Below, piece by piece: positions 1-9,150 of a DNA stretch of 21,037 nt. Source of the DNA: Bacillus sp. ISL-7. Its GTDB lineage: Bacteria > Bacillota > Bacilli > Bacillales_B > DSM-18226. The translations under genes were made by a program, and so were the position numbers. The stretch spans positions 1-21,037 of the forward strand of contig NZ_JAGGQW010000091.1 in NCBI RefSeq assembly GCF_018613065.1. The letters run 5' to 3'. A model generated the notes under the pieces. It was not told the DNA's origin, did not search any database, and worked only from the letters and a program-made list of their open reading frames with translations. Position 1 is the stretch's first letter, and the number at the start of each line of letters is the position of its first letter.

Positions 1-192
1 GAAGTTTATTTTCATAGTAGTGTAAGTAGATTTGTTCACAAACTTATTCTTTTCCACTCACTTATTACAAGAATGCTGCCCAATTGATACATAAAAAAAA
101 GGCTTCTTATTATTTAAGGAAAAGCAGCTGTAAATATATCCACATCCGATCTCCTAACAATTCACTTTTTTAAATTCATTTTATGATTATCT

Positions 193-819
193 TTATATTT
201 CTTTCTTACATTTTACAATTATAAATTTTATTGGAGGTTTATTTTTCATGTTCTTACTTGGCTCGTCAATTTCTGAAAACTCTACAAGTCCATATTTTCC
301 AAATTCTTGTTTTATGGAGTCAGAATCATAAAAAAACATTTTTACGCCTTCCATTATCTCGAAATAGTCTTTATCCAATTGTTTACCCTTACCAAACATT
401 GGAGCTTTTTTTGAAACAGTTGTAAAAATCATATATCCATTTGGCTTTAACTGATTATAGCAATCTTTAATAAACTTATCTCTCTCTCGATTATTCAATA
501 AGTGAATAAGTGCATAGCAAAATATACCATCATAAAGTTTGTTATCAAAAGGCATGTCAGTTACTGAACCATGAAAAATACTAATATCAAGCCCATTTTG
601 CCTCGCCAAATCAATCGCTGTTTTTGAAATCTCAATACCTGTAACATTTATTCCATTGTCAATAAAAACCTTTGCATTTCTACCATATCCAATACCTGGT
701 ACTAGTATATCTTTAACATTCCTTTCAAGGAAAAAGTCCTTTATTAAGATTGCGGAGTCTGTAGGTTCAAATCCCCACATCGTTTGGTTTTCTATAAAAC
801 TTGATTCCCAGAATTCCAT
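193..819 (-). CDS. Class I SAM-dependent methyltransferase
   Basis: A 208-residue soluble protein with a class I Rossmann-type methyltransferase fold. Motif I is seen at about residues 38-50 (ILVPGIGYGRN), an acidic residue follows the second strand (GIEIS), and a motif II-like segment reads YDGIFCYALIHLL near residues 96-108. The N-terminal stretch with WGFEPT resembles the TehB/thiopurine-methyltransferase-like group, whose members methylate small molecules; the substrate cannot be read from sequence. The ATG is preceded by AAAGGAGA about 9 nt upstream, which supports this start. It is a lone minus-strand gene, with no functional partner next to it: the region upstream on its strand holds a decayed ynfA remnant. 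Fold assignment is secure; substrate is unknown. Confidence 0.85.
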   Translation of the reverse strand: MEFWESSFIENQTMWGFEPTDSAILIKDFFLERNVKDILVPGIGYGRNAKVFIDNGINVTGIEISKTAIDLARQNGLDISIFHGSVTDMPFDNKLYDGIFCYALIHLLNNRERDKFIKDCYNQLKPNGYMIFTTVSKKAPMFGKGKQLDKDYFEIMEGVKMFFYDSDSIKQEFGKYGLVEFSEIDEPSKNMKNKPPIKFIIVKCKKEI

Positions 820-894
820 TATATCTATCTCCTTTAGGTTTTATTTTAGTTTGTCTACTATGTTGACTCTTGCACTGTTACTTTAATAAGAAAT

Positions 895-1035
895 TTATTG
901 ACGTGGTACGAACAAGATTATCGAAACACCAATTAAACATATTCCTGCACCCACCCAATCATAAAAATCAGGTGTTTTTTTATCTATGCCCCATCCCCAT
1001 AAAACAGATAGCACTATAAACACTTCCTAACCATA
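895..1035 (-). pseudogene. YnfA-family (UPF0060) membrane protein, C-terminal remnant
   Basis: On the minus strand a reading frame without its own start encodes VFIVLSVLWGWGIDKKTP, then DFYDWVGAGICLIGVSIILF and VPRQ before a TAA stop. This matches my memory of the C-terminal half of YnfA/UPF0060 small membrane proteins, which resemble small multidrug resistance transporters. Where the family has YGGVF this copy reads Tyr-Gly-stop-Glu-Val-Phe, and nothing upstream continues the protein, so the N-terminal half is gone. A hairpin repeat (1061-1170) lies next to the broken end. This is a decayed gene. Confidence 0.7.
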
Positions 1036-1060
1036 AATCAATATTCAAAGTAAAACGTAC

Positions 1061-1170
1061 TCTTATTCAATTATCCTGCTTCGTTACATTAGGTACAACA
1101 TTTCACAATATATTCTGTGGAAAAAGAAAAAGGCGACCTTCATCTTGAAGGATCGCACCAATTAGTTGAA
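1061..1170 (-). repeat. Hairpin-containing intergenic repeat, copy E1
   Basis: Read on the minus strand this stretch has GGTGCGAT, a hairpin and a T-rich tract, then TTGTACCTAATGTAACGAAG and a block ending AATTGAATAAG. A diverged relative with the same order lies at 14331-14443 (GGTGCGAT, hairpin, then TTGTACTTAAAGTAACGAG and GAGTTGAAGA). The shared order of hairpin plus conserved downstream block suggests a dispersed non-coding repeat family. E1 lies beside the broken end of the ynfA remnant. I cannot name the family. Confidence 0.45.
1121..1156 (-). terminator. Rho-independent terminator downstream of rph
   Basis: On the minus strand GCGATCCTTCA pairs with TGAAGGTCGC (one bulged base) around a short loop and is followed by CTTTTTCTTTTT. 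It is about 105 bp past the rph stop and in the right orientation to end that transcript. The hairpin is also the core of repeat E1. Confidence 0.65.
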
Positions 1171-1260
1171 CAAAAAACCTTAAAACATAAAAATAATTAT
1201 TCTATAACAAAAGATAAGAATTTCAATATAACATCTTTCATACTGTAAGGTATTCAGCCA

Positions 1261-3882
<2,622 letters not shown>

Positions 3883-4099
3883 TCATTAAAGTTCTATTGC
3901 ATTTTAGCAGTAGTAAATGAGAATAAACAGTCTATATTGACCATTTTTTATATGCTATAATTAAATTAGGAAGAGTTCAATTTTCAAATAAATATCTAAA
4001 TCTTATCATAAGTGCCACTAGAGTTAATTAGAGGGGCTTTCTTAAAAAAATATCCATACCGGCAAACATTTCATAATCAATCCGTATTTTCCAAGTATT

Positions 4100-4315
4100 T
4101 TAAGTCTCTTCATCGCTTTTGAACTCTAAAATATCTCCAGGTTGACAATCCAATGCCTTACATATCGCTTCTAATGTTGAAAAACGAATCGCTTTTGCTT
4201 TCCCGTTTTTCAGAATGGAAAGGTTCGCCATTGTAATCCCAACCCTCTCCGAAAGTTCAGTTACGCTCATTTTCCTTTTAGCCAGCATCACATCAATATT
4301 GATTATAATTGCCAA
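4100..4315 (-). CDS. YozG-like XRE family transcriptional regulator
   Basis: A compact helix-turn-helix protein of about 71 residues (MAIIINIDVMLAKRKMSVTE, then LSERVGITMANLSILKNGKA and onward), typical of the small Cro/CI-type regulators that accompany DUF2975 membrane proteins (YozG/YoaS pairing in B. subtilis). It probably regulates its own operon. The TTG start at 4315 is chosen because GAGGTGG sits about 5 nt upstream and known relatives begin at this point. An upstream GTG at 4324 would overlap that ribosome site and give three more residues. The gene follows the DUF2975 gene (stop at 4326) with only a few bases between, implying translational coupling. An older copy of this gene is broken at 4802-4921. 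Confidence 0.85.
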   Translation of the reverse strand: MAIIINIDVMLAKRKMSVTELSERVGITMANLSILKNGKAKAIRFSTLEAICKALDCQPGDILEFKSDEET

Positions 4316-4325
4316 GTTATCCACC

Positions 4326-4805
4326 TCACACTATTAAATCATTTTCAGATTTTATTTCTACGACTTCATGTACAAGCCTTTGGAGGACACCAGCAAAGGT
4401 TGCGATTACGCTTAAAGCAAAGGTCGAATATAATCCCATTGCTATGACACCTGCTCTGTCACCTTCCATATATATAGCAACAAAAATGATTCCTGCAACA
4501 ATCAAGGCACTGATTGTGATGGCACAGCACTTGATAACCTTCAAAGCTCTAACAGATAATTCAGAGAAAGCCTTGTTCTTATCAATGTAAATTAAAAGTT
4601 TAAATGCTTTATACAACGCGATGAAAAATGGAATAGACAATAAATAAGCAGATAGTAAAAAGGGATATTGCAAGTAAGCAGTCTCTGGATGCGCTTCTGC
4701 ATCTCTACTGGCTATCTCAGGCGCCCAAAATATACACAAAGCAAGTGCCACAATTCCAATCAGAAGAATAACTCCCTTTAGGAAAAATATTGTCCATCGG
4801 TTCAT
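4326..4805 (-). CDS. DUF2975 family membrane protein (second copy)
   Basis: A 159-residue integral membrane protein with four predicted hydrophobic segments (about residues 7-25, 45-65, 95-115 and 125-145 by eye). It carries the family landmarks FKLLIYIDKNKAFSELSVRA and IKCCAITIS, and ends with VVEIKSENDLIV. DUF2975 proteins have no defined biochemical role; they usually sit next to a YozG-type regulator, as here. The ATG at 4805 is preceded by AGAGAGGTG with good spacing; an in-frame ATG 27 bases upstream lacks one. It is clearly a paralogue of the neighbouring gene at 4923-5405, which has the same length, same segments and an alignable DNA sequence. The ATG overlaps the stop of the truncated regulator upstream in an ATGA arrangement. 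Confidence 0.85.
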   Translation of the reverse strand: MNRWTIFFLKGVILLIGIVALALCIFWAPEIASRDAEAHPETAYLQYPFLLSAYLLSIPFFIALYKAFKLLIYIDKNKAFSELSVRALKVIKCCAITISALIVAGIIFVAIYMEGDRAGVIAMGLYSTFALSVIATFAGVLQRLVHEVVEIKSENDLIV

Positions 4806-4921
4806 AGAAAACACCTCTCTAATAATGTCCATGCGTTACTTAGCGGTTTCATATCATTTACCTTTATTTTTCTTTTAGTCAGCATCACATTGATACTGAT
4901 TATAATTGCTATGTTCTCCAC
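4802..4921 (-). pseudogene. Truncated YozG-like regulator between DUF2975 copies
   Basis: Immediately after the first DUF2975 stop, the same GAGGTGGA ribosome-site sequence is followed by codons for IAIIISINVMLTKRKIKV-type sequence (ENIAIIISINVMLTKRK seen). This is almost the same as the N-terminus of the intact regulator (NLAIIINIDVMLAKRKMSV). After about 20 codons the match stops and the frame runs into the leader of the next DUF2975 gene, ending in TGA that overlaps its ATG. The expected TTG start is ATA here. This is a regulator copy that lost its DNA-binding and C-terminal parts after duplication of the two-gene module. Confidence 0.75.
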
Positions 4922-4922
4922 C

Positions 4923-5405
4923 TCAGACCGTTAAATCATTGTCTGATTTTATATCAATCGCTTCTTTTAAAAGCTTTTGGAGAACAGCAGCAAAAACTGC
5001 AATCACCATGGAAGCAAAAGGTACAACCAATCCGACAAAGATGACTCCTGGGGCGTCGTCTTTCTCCGCAAAGAGATAGAAGAGCGGCAAGACTAGTACA
5101 TGCAAGATACTGATTGTGATGGCACAGTGTTTGATTTTCTTTAAAGCTTTTACAGAAATTTGCGAGAAGGCTTTATTTTTGTCAATATAATGTAATAGTT
5201 TGAAAGCCTGATACAAAGCAAAGTAAAAAGGGATCGCCGATGCATAAAAAACAATGGAAACGAGATATTTTATATAAGCAAACTCTGGAAGCAATTTTGC
5301 TGCAACATTCCATATCTCAGGCACCAAAAAGATACACAAAGCAAGAACCGGAATTCCAATAAGAATATCAGCTATCTTTAAAAATAATGTTTTTCCTCTT
5401 TTCAT
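4923..5405 (-). CDS. DUF2975 family membrane protein (first copy)
   Basis: A 160-residue membrane protein with four hydrophobic segments, the landmark FKLLHYIDKNKAFSQISVKA, then IKHCAITIS, and the C-terminal IDIKSDNDLTV. It is the promoter-proximal member of the duplicated DUF2975/XRE module. The start ATG at 5405 follows TTAGAGAGGTG at normal spacing; the same leader sequence precedes the second copy. Function is unknown for the family; association with a small XRE regulator suggests a membrane sensor or regulator-linked protein, which is inference. The upstream 250 bp are very AT-rich and hold the promoter region, but I could not pick one convincing hexamer pair. Confidence 0.85.
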   Translation of the reverse strand: MKRGKTLFLKIADILIGIPVLALCIFLVPEIWNVAAKLLPEFAYIKYLVSIVFYASAIPFYFALYQAFKLLHYIDKNKAFSQISVKALKKIKHCAITISILHVLVLPLFYLFAEKDDAPGVIFVGLVVPFASMVIAVFAAVLQKLLKEAIDIKSDNDLTV

Positions 5406-5523
5406 AAAAGCACCTCTCTAATTTATTGTTAATTGGATTTTAATACTTTATTTATCGTTTTTCAATAATTTTTTATTAATTTTAAAAATATTTTTGTTGT
5501 AAAACAATTGTTTATTTTAGACA

Positions 5524-5557
5524 AAGATAAAAAGCATTTCTAATACAAAGAAATGCT
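5524..5557 (-). terminator. Rho-independent terminator after the nucleotidyltransferase gene
   Basis: AGCATTTCT and AGAAATGCT form a perfect 9-bp stem with a 7-nt loop. On the minus strand it is followed by TTTTATC. It lies about 95 bp past the stop of the gene at 5654 and would also insulate the DUF2975 module. Confidence 0.65.
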
Positions 5558-5653
5558 CTAGAAACTTAAAATATAAAATTTATAAATTGTTCAATATAAA
5601 AATAATTTTAATTCATTTAAAGGTATCCAATCTAGATTTTGTATCGAAATATA

Positions 5654-6238
5654 TCATCCTTTATAATAATCAATGGCTTTTTGGAAATCCTCCAGTGTAT
5701 CTACATCCATTAATACTCCCGGATCATCTACATTTTTGTATTTTTTTTGGTAACCGCCCAGGACCGCACGCAAATTACTTTCTGAATTGGTTTCGATAAT
5801 TTTCTGTTTCACTTCGCTTGATAATTTGATAGGGTGACCGCCTTTATAGTTAAAGCTGGGAATTACTACCTTCCCTTTGTGTTTTGCTATTAGCTTAACG
5901 GTCTCTTTTTTAACAAGCGGACAATCTCCGGGTGTTATAAAGAAGGTTGGGGCATTTACTTCGCTGCAGCCCTTTTGAATGGAAGTAAACATTCCCTGGT
6001 TAAAGTTTTCATTATAAACAAGCTTGATCTGAAATGAATAGGCATTTTTACTGCTGATTTTTGCCATTTCCTCTTGGATGAGTTCCGCTTGAAACCCAGC
6101 TACGACGATGACCCTGCTGCATAATCCTTCAAATTTAGATAAGGTATGCTCCAAGATGGACATTTCCCCCATAGGCAATGTCATTTTAAATGTATTTGCT
6201 CGGCTGGAATATCCAGCAGCTAAGACGATCGCTTCCAT
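5654..6238 (-). CDS. MobA/MocA-like nucleotidyltransferase
   Basis: A 194-residue protein of the NTP-transferase (GT-A like) fold. The nucleotide-binding signature LAAGYSSRANTFKMTLP is at about residues 6-22. The metal-binding segment is PGDCPLV around residues 108-114, and a late GGHPIKLS motif is typical of the MocA/YgfJ group that transfers CMP or GMP to molybdenum cofactor. No molybdoenzyme or cofactor genes are nearby, so the substrate is unproven and it may act on another phosphorylated metabolite. The first signature has SSRANTFK instead of the usual SxRMGxxK, with the Met-Gly replaced. A strong AGGGGGGA precedes the ATG. Expressed alone with its own terminator. Confidence 0.8.
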   Translation of the reverse strand: MEAIVLAAGYSSRANTFKMTLPMGEMSILEHTLSKFEGLCSRVIVVAGFQAELIQEEMAKISSKNAYSFQIKLVYNENFNQGMFTSIQKGCSEVNAPTFFITPGDCPLVKKETVKLIAKHKGKVVIPSFNYKGGHPIKLSSEVKQKIIETNSESNLRAVLGGYQKKYKNVDDPGVLMDVDTLEDFQKAIDYYKG

Positions 6239-6343
6239 TTTATGTCCCCCCTCTATCTATCGTTTTATCTAAATCTTCTATTAGTCTTGTAACCCCACCT
6301 TTCAATTACATTTTATTTGATAATACTTATTATATATGAGATT

Positions 6344-6427
6344 TTGGAACCTAAATGGCTGGATTGGGCGAAACAACTTCAATCCATTGCGCAGGTCGGA
6401 TTAACGTATAATTTTAAAGTCAAGTAG
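6344..6427 (+). pseudogene. Nudix hydrolase N-terminal fragment
   Basis: Twenty-seven codons starting at a TTG read EPKWLDWAKQLQSIAQVGLT then YNFKVK and a TAG. The first part matches the N-terminal domain I remember from Bacillus ADP-ribose-type Nudix hydrolases (KWLEWAKELQAIAQAGLTY-like). The following catalytic Nudix box is absent; after the tag-like end the sequence changes to IS-derived DNA. This is the 5' stump of a gene cut by an insertion or deletion. Confidence 0.6.
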
Positions 6428-6453
6428 ACTACAGATAATATATATTTGAGGAG

Positions 6454-6666
6454 AATCTACGATTATATGATAATGCAGTATCTGAAGCCACGTTCAAAAT
6501 CATTAAAACAGAGTTTGTCAAAGGACGTTCCTTTGATTCACTGGAAGACCTGATCTGTGAGTTACATGATTATATACATTGGTTTAATCTTCTTCGTATT
6601 CACGGTACGCTAGACTATTTAAGCCCGATTGAATACAAACTTACACACCTTAAAAAAGTTGTCTAG
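6454..6666 (+). pseudogene. IS3-family (IS150-like) transposase, C-terminal fragment
   Basis: About 70 codons encode the end of an IS3-family OrfB transposase. It shows YDNAVSEATFKIIKTEFVKG, which contains the catalytic Glu of the DDE triad. This is followed by SLEDLICELHDYIHWFN, RIHGTLDYLSPIEYK and a stop. The upstream integrase core with the two Asp residues is missing, so it cannot be active. It directly follows the Nudix stump, suggesting the element inserted in that gene and both were later deleted. Confidence 0.85.
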
Positions 6667-6797
6667 TTTGGTGTTGACAATCCAGATATCCCTTTTAAAA
6701 AAGGCTGTAAATAGCCAATGGATAAGCATGTACATTCGCCCTTACAATTATAGACAACCCTCAATAAGATAGTAAAGAAGGAAGTGAGGAGTGTTAA

Positions 6798-7202
6798 ATG
6801 AGTATTTTTATACTATTAACTGGGGCTTGTACTGTATTTTTCCTTTTTAAGTGCTTCTATTTTAGAAAAATGATAAAGGAAAAAAGAAAGGAATGGATTC
6901 AGTGGGGATTGGGTGTTGACTGTTGCTGCTTTTATAGCCGACCCTTTACGGTTGCCAATCAATACATCTCCATTAATGGATTCCAGGAAGTTGTTGACAA
7001 GAAAAGTCCCATTTGTTATTCGCTCGTAACAATGAATTGGTGGGGGAAAAGAAAGGTATTTGGACAGGGCTATATCCACGGCGATTATAAAGATTCAAAA
7101 GGTTTTCAAATATTCATGAAAAACATCCCAAATGGTGAAAACTACCAAATAGAGGTATTAAACGGATTTAATATGTCATTTGGACAGTTTCAAGTTAAGT
7201 AA
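6798..7202 (+). CDS. Hypothetical membrane-anchored protein
   Basis: I do not recognise this 134-residue protein. It starts with a hydrophobic segment (about residues 2-20, FILLTGACTVFFLFKCFYF) followed by a basic stretch RKMIKEKRKE, which predicts an N-in membrane anchor or uncleaved signal. The rest is a small aromatic and polar domain (NWWGKRKVFGQGYIHGDY and a C-terminal FNMSFGQFQVK) that looks like beta-strands. An odd cluster VDCCCFYS lies near residues 40-47. A GAAGTGAGGAG sequence precedes the ATG, so translation is plausible. It is convergent with the crcB pair and follows IS debris, so it may be a recent arrival or a degraded gene. Confidence 0.6.
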   Translation: MSIFILLTGACTVFFLFKCFYFRKMIKEKRKEWIQWGLGVDCCCFYSRPFTVANQYISINGFQEVVDKKSPICYSLVTMNWWGKRKVFGQGYIHGDYKDSKGFQIFMKNIPNGENYQIEVLNGFNMSFGQFQVK

Positions 7203-7234
7203 AAATGTAAATAGCCTAGTGTCAATCCCGGATA

Positions 7235-7600
7235 TTATGTGCTTGCAATCGAATATCCTAGGATAGCCAATAGAATGCCAAGAAAATAGCTGCTAGCCAA
7301 ATAAAGAAAAAACTGTAAGTCTCTATGATTCCTTTTTAGCATAAAAAGTTCAAAATTAAATGTAGAAAATGTTGTGTATGCCCCCAAAAAGCCTGCACTT
7401 AAAAAAACACGAATGGAGTCTGTAATCCAATCACTTCCCATAAGAAGCCCAATTAAAAATGAACCTGTTGTGTTTACCATAAAGGTTCCCAATGGAAATA
7501 ACAGAAACCTTGAGAAATACTGGTTTACAAAGTGCCTAACGATTGCACCGAAAAAGCCGCCTAAGCCCACAAGCCAAATTTGAACAACCATTCCCCTCAC
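7235..7600 (-). CDS. crcB: Fluoride exporter CrcB/FluC, second subunit
   Basis: A 121-residue, four-helix membrane protein of the CrcB/Fluc family, which forms dual-topology dimeric fluoride channels that protect the cell from cytoplasmic fluoride. Family landmarks are GGFFGAIVRHFVNQ near the N-terminus, GTFMVNTTGSFLIGLL with the conserved Asn, and GFLGAYTTFSTFNFE, the Thr/Phe-rich segment lining the ion path and sodium site. The gene overlaps the upstream crcB by 4 nt (GTGA), so it is translationally coupled. Start could be the GTG at 7600 or the ATG three codons on; neither has an ideally spaced ribosome site. Paired crcB genes in Bacillaceae probably encode heterodimers. Confidence 0.92.
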   Translation of the reverse strand: MRGMVVQIWLVGLGGFFGAIVRHFVNQYFSRFLLFPLGTFMVNTTGSFLIGLLMGSDWITDSIRVFLSAGFLGAYTTFSTFNFELFMLKRNHRDLQFFLYLASSYFLGILLAILGYSIAST

Positions 7601-7977
7601 ACTTCCCTTTTTTTGTAGGTAGAAAGAAAGAATCCGATGTATGCTAAGAAATACCCGCCAACCGAACTGACCACTATATAAGTAAATGCAATAATTATAA
7701 GTCCTTGATTTAAATAATGAACTACCTCTATGCTAAAAGTGGAAAAAGTCGTATAAGCTCCAATTAATCCTGTACCAATTCCGACGACAAACCATCCTGG
7801 TAATTCATACACTCTTGAAATCCCCTGAAGGAACCCTAACAAAAAACACCCGGTTAAATTTACAAATATAGTCCCAATAAATAGAAAAGAATCCAAACTT
7901 AAAAACCACTGGGAGATGGAAAATCTTAGTAAAGCACCGATGATTCCCCCTATACCTACGGATAAATACATGGTCAT
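7597..7977 (-). CDS. crcB: Fluoride exporter CrcB/FluC, first subunit
   Basis: A 126-residue, four-helix CrcB/Fluc protein. It shows GGIIGALLRFSISQW at the N-terminus, GTIFVNLTGCFLLGFLQG with the conserved Asn, and GLIGAYTTFSTFSIEV. It pairs with the overlapping downstream crcB, and the pair likely forms a heterodimeric fluoride channel. The start ATG follows AAAGGTGGGATGACC; an in-frame second Met two codons later is an alternative. The leader has no recognisable fluoride (crcB-motif) riboswitch; only the terminator of the upstream gene is seen. Promoter not assigned. Confidence 0.92.
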   Translation of the reverse strand: MTMYLSVGIGGIIGALLRFSISQWFLSLDSFLFIGTIFVNLTGCFLLGFLQGISRVYELPGWFVVGIGTGLIGAYTTFSTFSIEVVHYLNQGLIIIAFTYIVVSSVGGYFLAYIGFFLSTYKKREV

Positions 7978-8011
7978 CCCACCTTTATGAATTATTTTAT
8001 GCAGGACAACA

Positions 8012-8041
8012 TAAAAAAGAATCAGGGCTACCCTGATTCTT
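8012..8041 (-). terminator. Rho-independent terminator after the DUF2680-like gene
   Basis: AAGAATCAGGG and CCCTGATTCTT form a perfect 11-bp stem with a 3-nt loop and are followed by TTTTTTAT on the minus strand. It ends the PepSY/DUF2680-like transcript and separates it from the crcB pair. Confidence 0.85.
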
Positions 8042-8054
8042 TCCCTATTCGGTC

Positions 8055-8435
8055 TTAATCGTTATCATTATTATACCATTCTTCTTCCCATTCATCCGAT
8101 TCATGCTCGGAGCACCACCGATAATTTCTTTTGTAAAAGGTTTTCACATAGTTATTCAACATGACATGTCTTAGCTTTTCTTGTGCTGGGGTCAATCCCC
8201 CTGCCTCAGAGTATACTTTAATTAAATCACTATAATCATGATGAATTTTGATATAAATTTGATCAAGTTTTTTTTGCTGTTCCGGGGTCAGCTTCACTTT
8301 TTTTGTACAATTCATCTCTGGATCATACATTTCATTTTCTGTTGGTTTATGGACTGCCCCCTTAGCCTGGGTGGCAGCTGATATGAACAGGAAACTGCAA
8401 AAAAGGATACAGGAAATCACGAATACTTTTGCCAT
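8055..8435 (-). CDS. Secreted DUF2680-like protein
   Basis: A 126-residue exported protein. A signal peptide is visible (MAKVFVISCILFCSFLFISA, cleavage likely near ATQAKG). The mature part has LTPEQQKKLDQIYIKIHHDY and GGLTPAQEKLRHVML, resembling the helical LTPEQ repeats of DUF2680/YckD-type proteins. Two Cys (NCTKK and RWCSEH) could form a disulfide. The C-terminus is very acidic (SDEWEEEWYNNDND). The ribosome site AAAGAGG is about 10 nt before the ATG. It lies 48 bp downstream of the PepSY gene on the same strand and probably shares its transcript. Family membership is moderate confidence; function is unknown. Confidence 0.7.
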   Translation of the reverse strand: MAKVFVISCILFCSFLFISAATQAKGAVHKPTENEMYDPEMNCTKKVKLTPEQQKKLDQIYIKIHHDYSDLIKVYSEAGGLTPAQEKLRHVMLNNYVKTFYKRNYRWCSEHESDEWEEEWYNNDND

Positions 8436-8483
8436 TTTAGTGAACCTCTTTAACGTAAATTTTTTAATTTACTAGAAACTTAA

Positions 8484-8822
8484 TCAGTCATCATGATCTT
8501 CATGGTCGTCATTGTCGTCGTCATCCCCGCTATGTCTTCCTGAGCCTTCCTTCTCTACCTCTAACACTTTACCGGTTGCTTTATCAATTTCCACTTCATA
8601 CCTTCCATTTTTAGCTTGAATGATAATTTCATATTTTACCATTCCATCGTCTTTTTCAACATGTGCGCTTACAATCTTCCCGTTTACCTTTTTCAGTGCA
8701 ATTTGTTTTGCTTTTTCCATACTTATACCCTCAAGCGGCTTTACTCCTTGGGCGTTGACAGATAGCAGGTTAATTCCAAACAGGAAATTAAATGTTAAAA
8801 ACAGTGCTACTAATTTTTTCAA
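8484..8822 (-). CDS. Secreted PepSY-domain protein
   Basis: A 112-residue exported protein with one PepSY domain. The TTG start gives MKKLVALFLTFNFLFGINLL followed by a signal cleavage region SVNAQG, and an AGGAG lies 8 nt upstream; the longer frame to 8867 has no ribosome site. The domain shows SMEKAKQIALKKVNGKIVSA, YEIIIQAKNGRYEVEIDKAT and GKVLEVEKE, the usual PepSY pattern. The tail is a run of Asp, His and Asn (SGDDDDNDDHEDHDD) that could bind divalent metal, which is inference. PepSY domains are linked to inhibition of extracytoplasmic proteases or to envelope signalling. First gene of a two-gene unit with the DUF2680-like gene. Confidence 0.88.
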   Translation of the reverse strand: MKKLVALFLTFNFLFGINLLSVNAQGVKPLEGISMEKAKQIALKKVNGKIVSAHVEKDDGMVKYEIIIQAKNGRYEVEIDKATGKVLEVEKEGSGRHSGDDDDNDDHEDHDD

Positions 8823-8884
8823 TATTTTCACTCCTAATTTTTTTTTAGTATGTGGATTCAAAACCAAAATTATTCATAGTAATT

Positions 8885-8910
8885 CTAAATTATGAAAAAA
8901 CATAATTTAG
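8885..8910. repeat. Perfect 10-bp inverted repeat
   Basis: CTAAATTATG and CATAATTTAG flank a loop of six A. It lies upstream of both the PepSY gene (minus) and the antiporter gene (plus), in the divergent region. No T-tract follows on the plus strand. It could be an operator or a weak bidirectional hairpin; function is not established. Confidence 0.6.
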
Positions 8911-9150
8911 GGGCTGTTTCTTTTGAGTCTCATCAAATGTTCCCTTCCATACTGGGAAAGAGGGCTTCTTGTAACTTTATCATCCTTTTAACGTTTACTA
9001 CAAACGCAGTTAGAAATGCTAGTAAATAAATGTAAGCATTTTGCATATGGTTTTTCCCTTAGAATATTTCCTTTGTCCATGTTATTAGCCCGAGCTATTT
9101 ATGGGAAGGGACATAGGATATTGAACAAAGCTGAAAAAAGGAGGGGGCCA
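8911..9150 (+). other. Leader region of the antiporter gene
   Basis: No gene is supported here. An imperfect hairpin pairs TCCTTTGTCC (9069-9078) with GGACATAGGA (9109-9118), one mismatch, about 20 nt before the ribosome site of the antiporter. An in-frame open stretch from 9016 has no ribosome site and no transporter-like features, so it is probably leader. I see no match to a known riboswitch class. Confidence 0.35.

Noticed and set aside
1..192. Possible gene fragment at the left edge
   Set aside because: No frame shows recognisable protein sequence; only a weak GCTGC/GCAGC pair at 75-128 was seen.
7978..8054. Fluoride riboswitch before the crcB pair
   Set aside because: The leader is short and holds only the terminator hairpin of the upstream gene; the conserved crcB-motif pseudoknot sequences are absent.
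9016..9150. N-terminal extension of the antiporter
   Set aside because: No ribosome site at 9016 and no transporter-like sequence. The ATG at 9151 has AAAGGAGG at the right distance.
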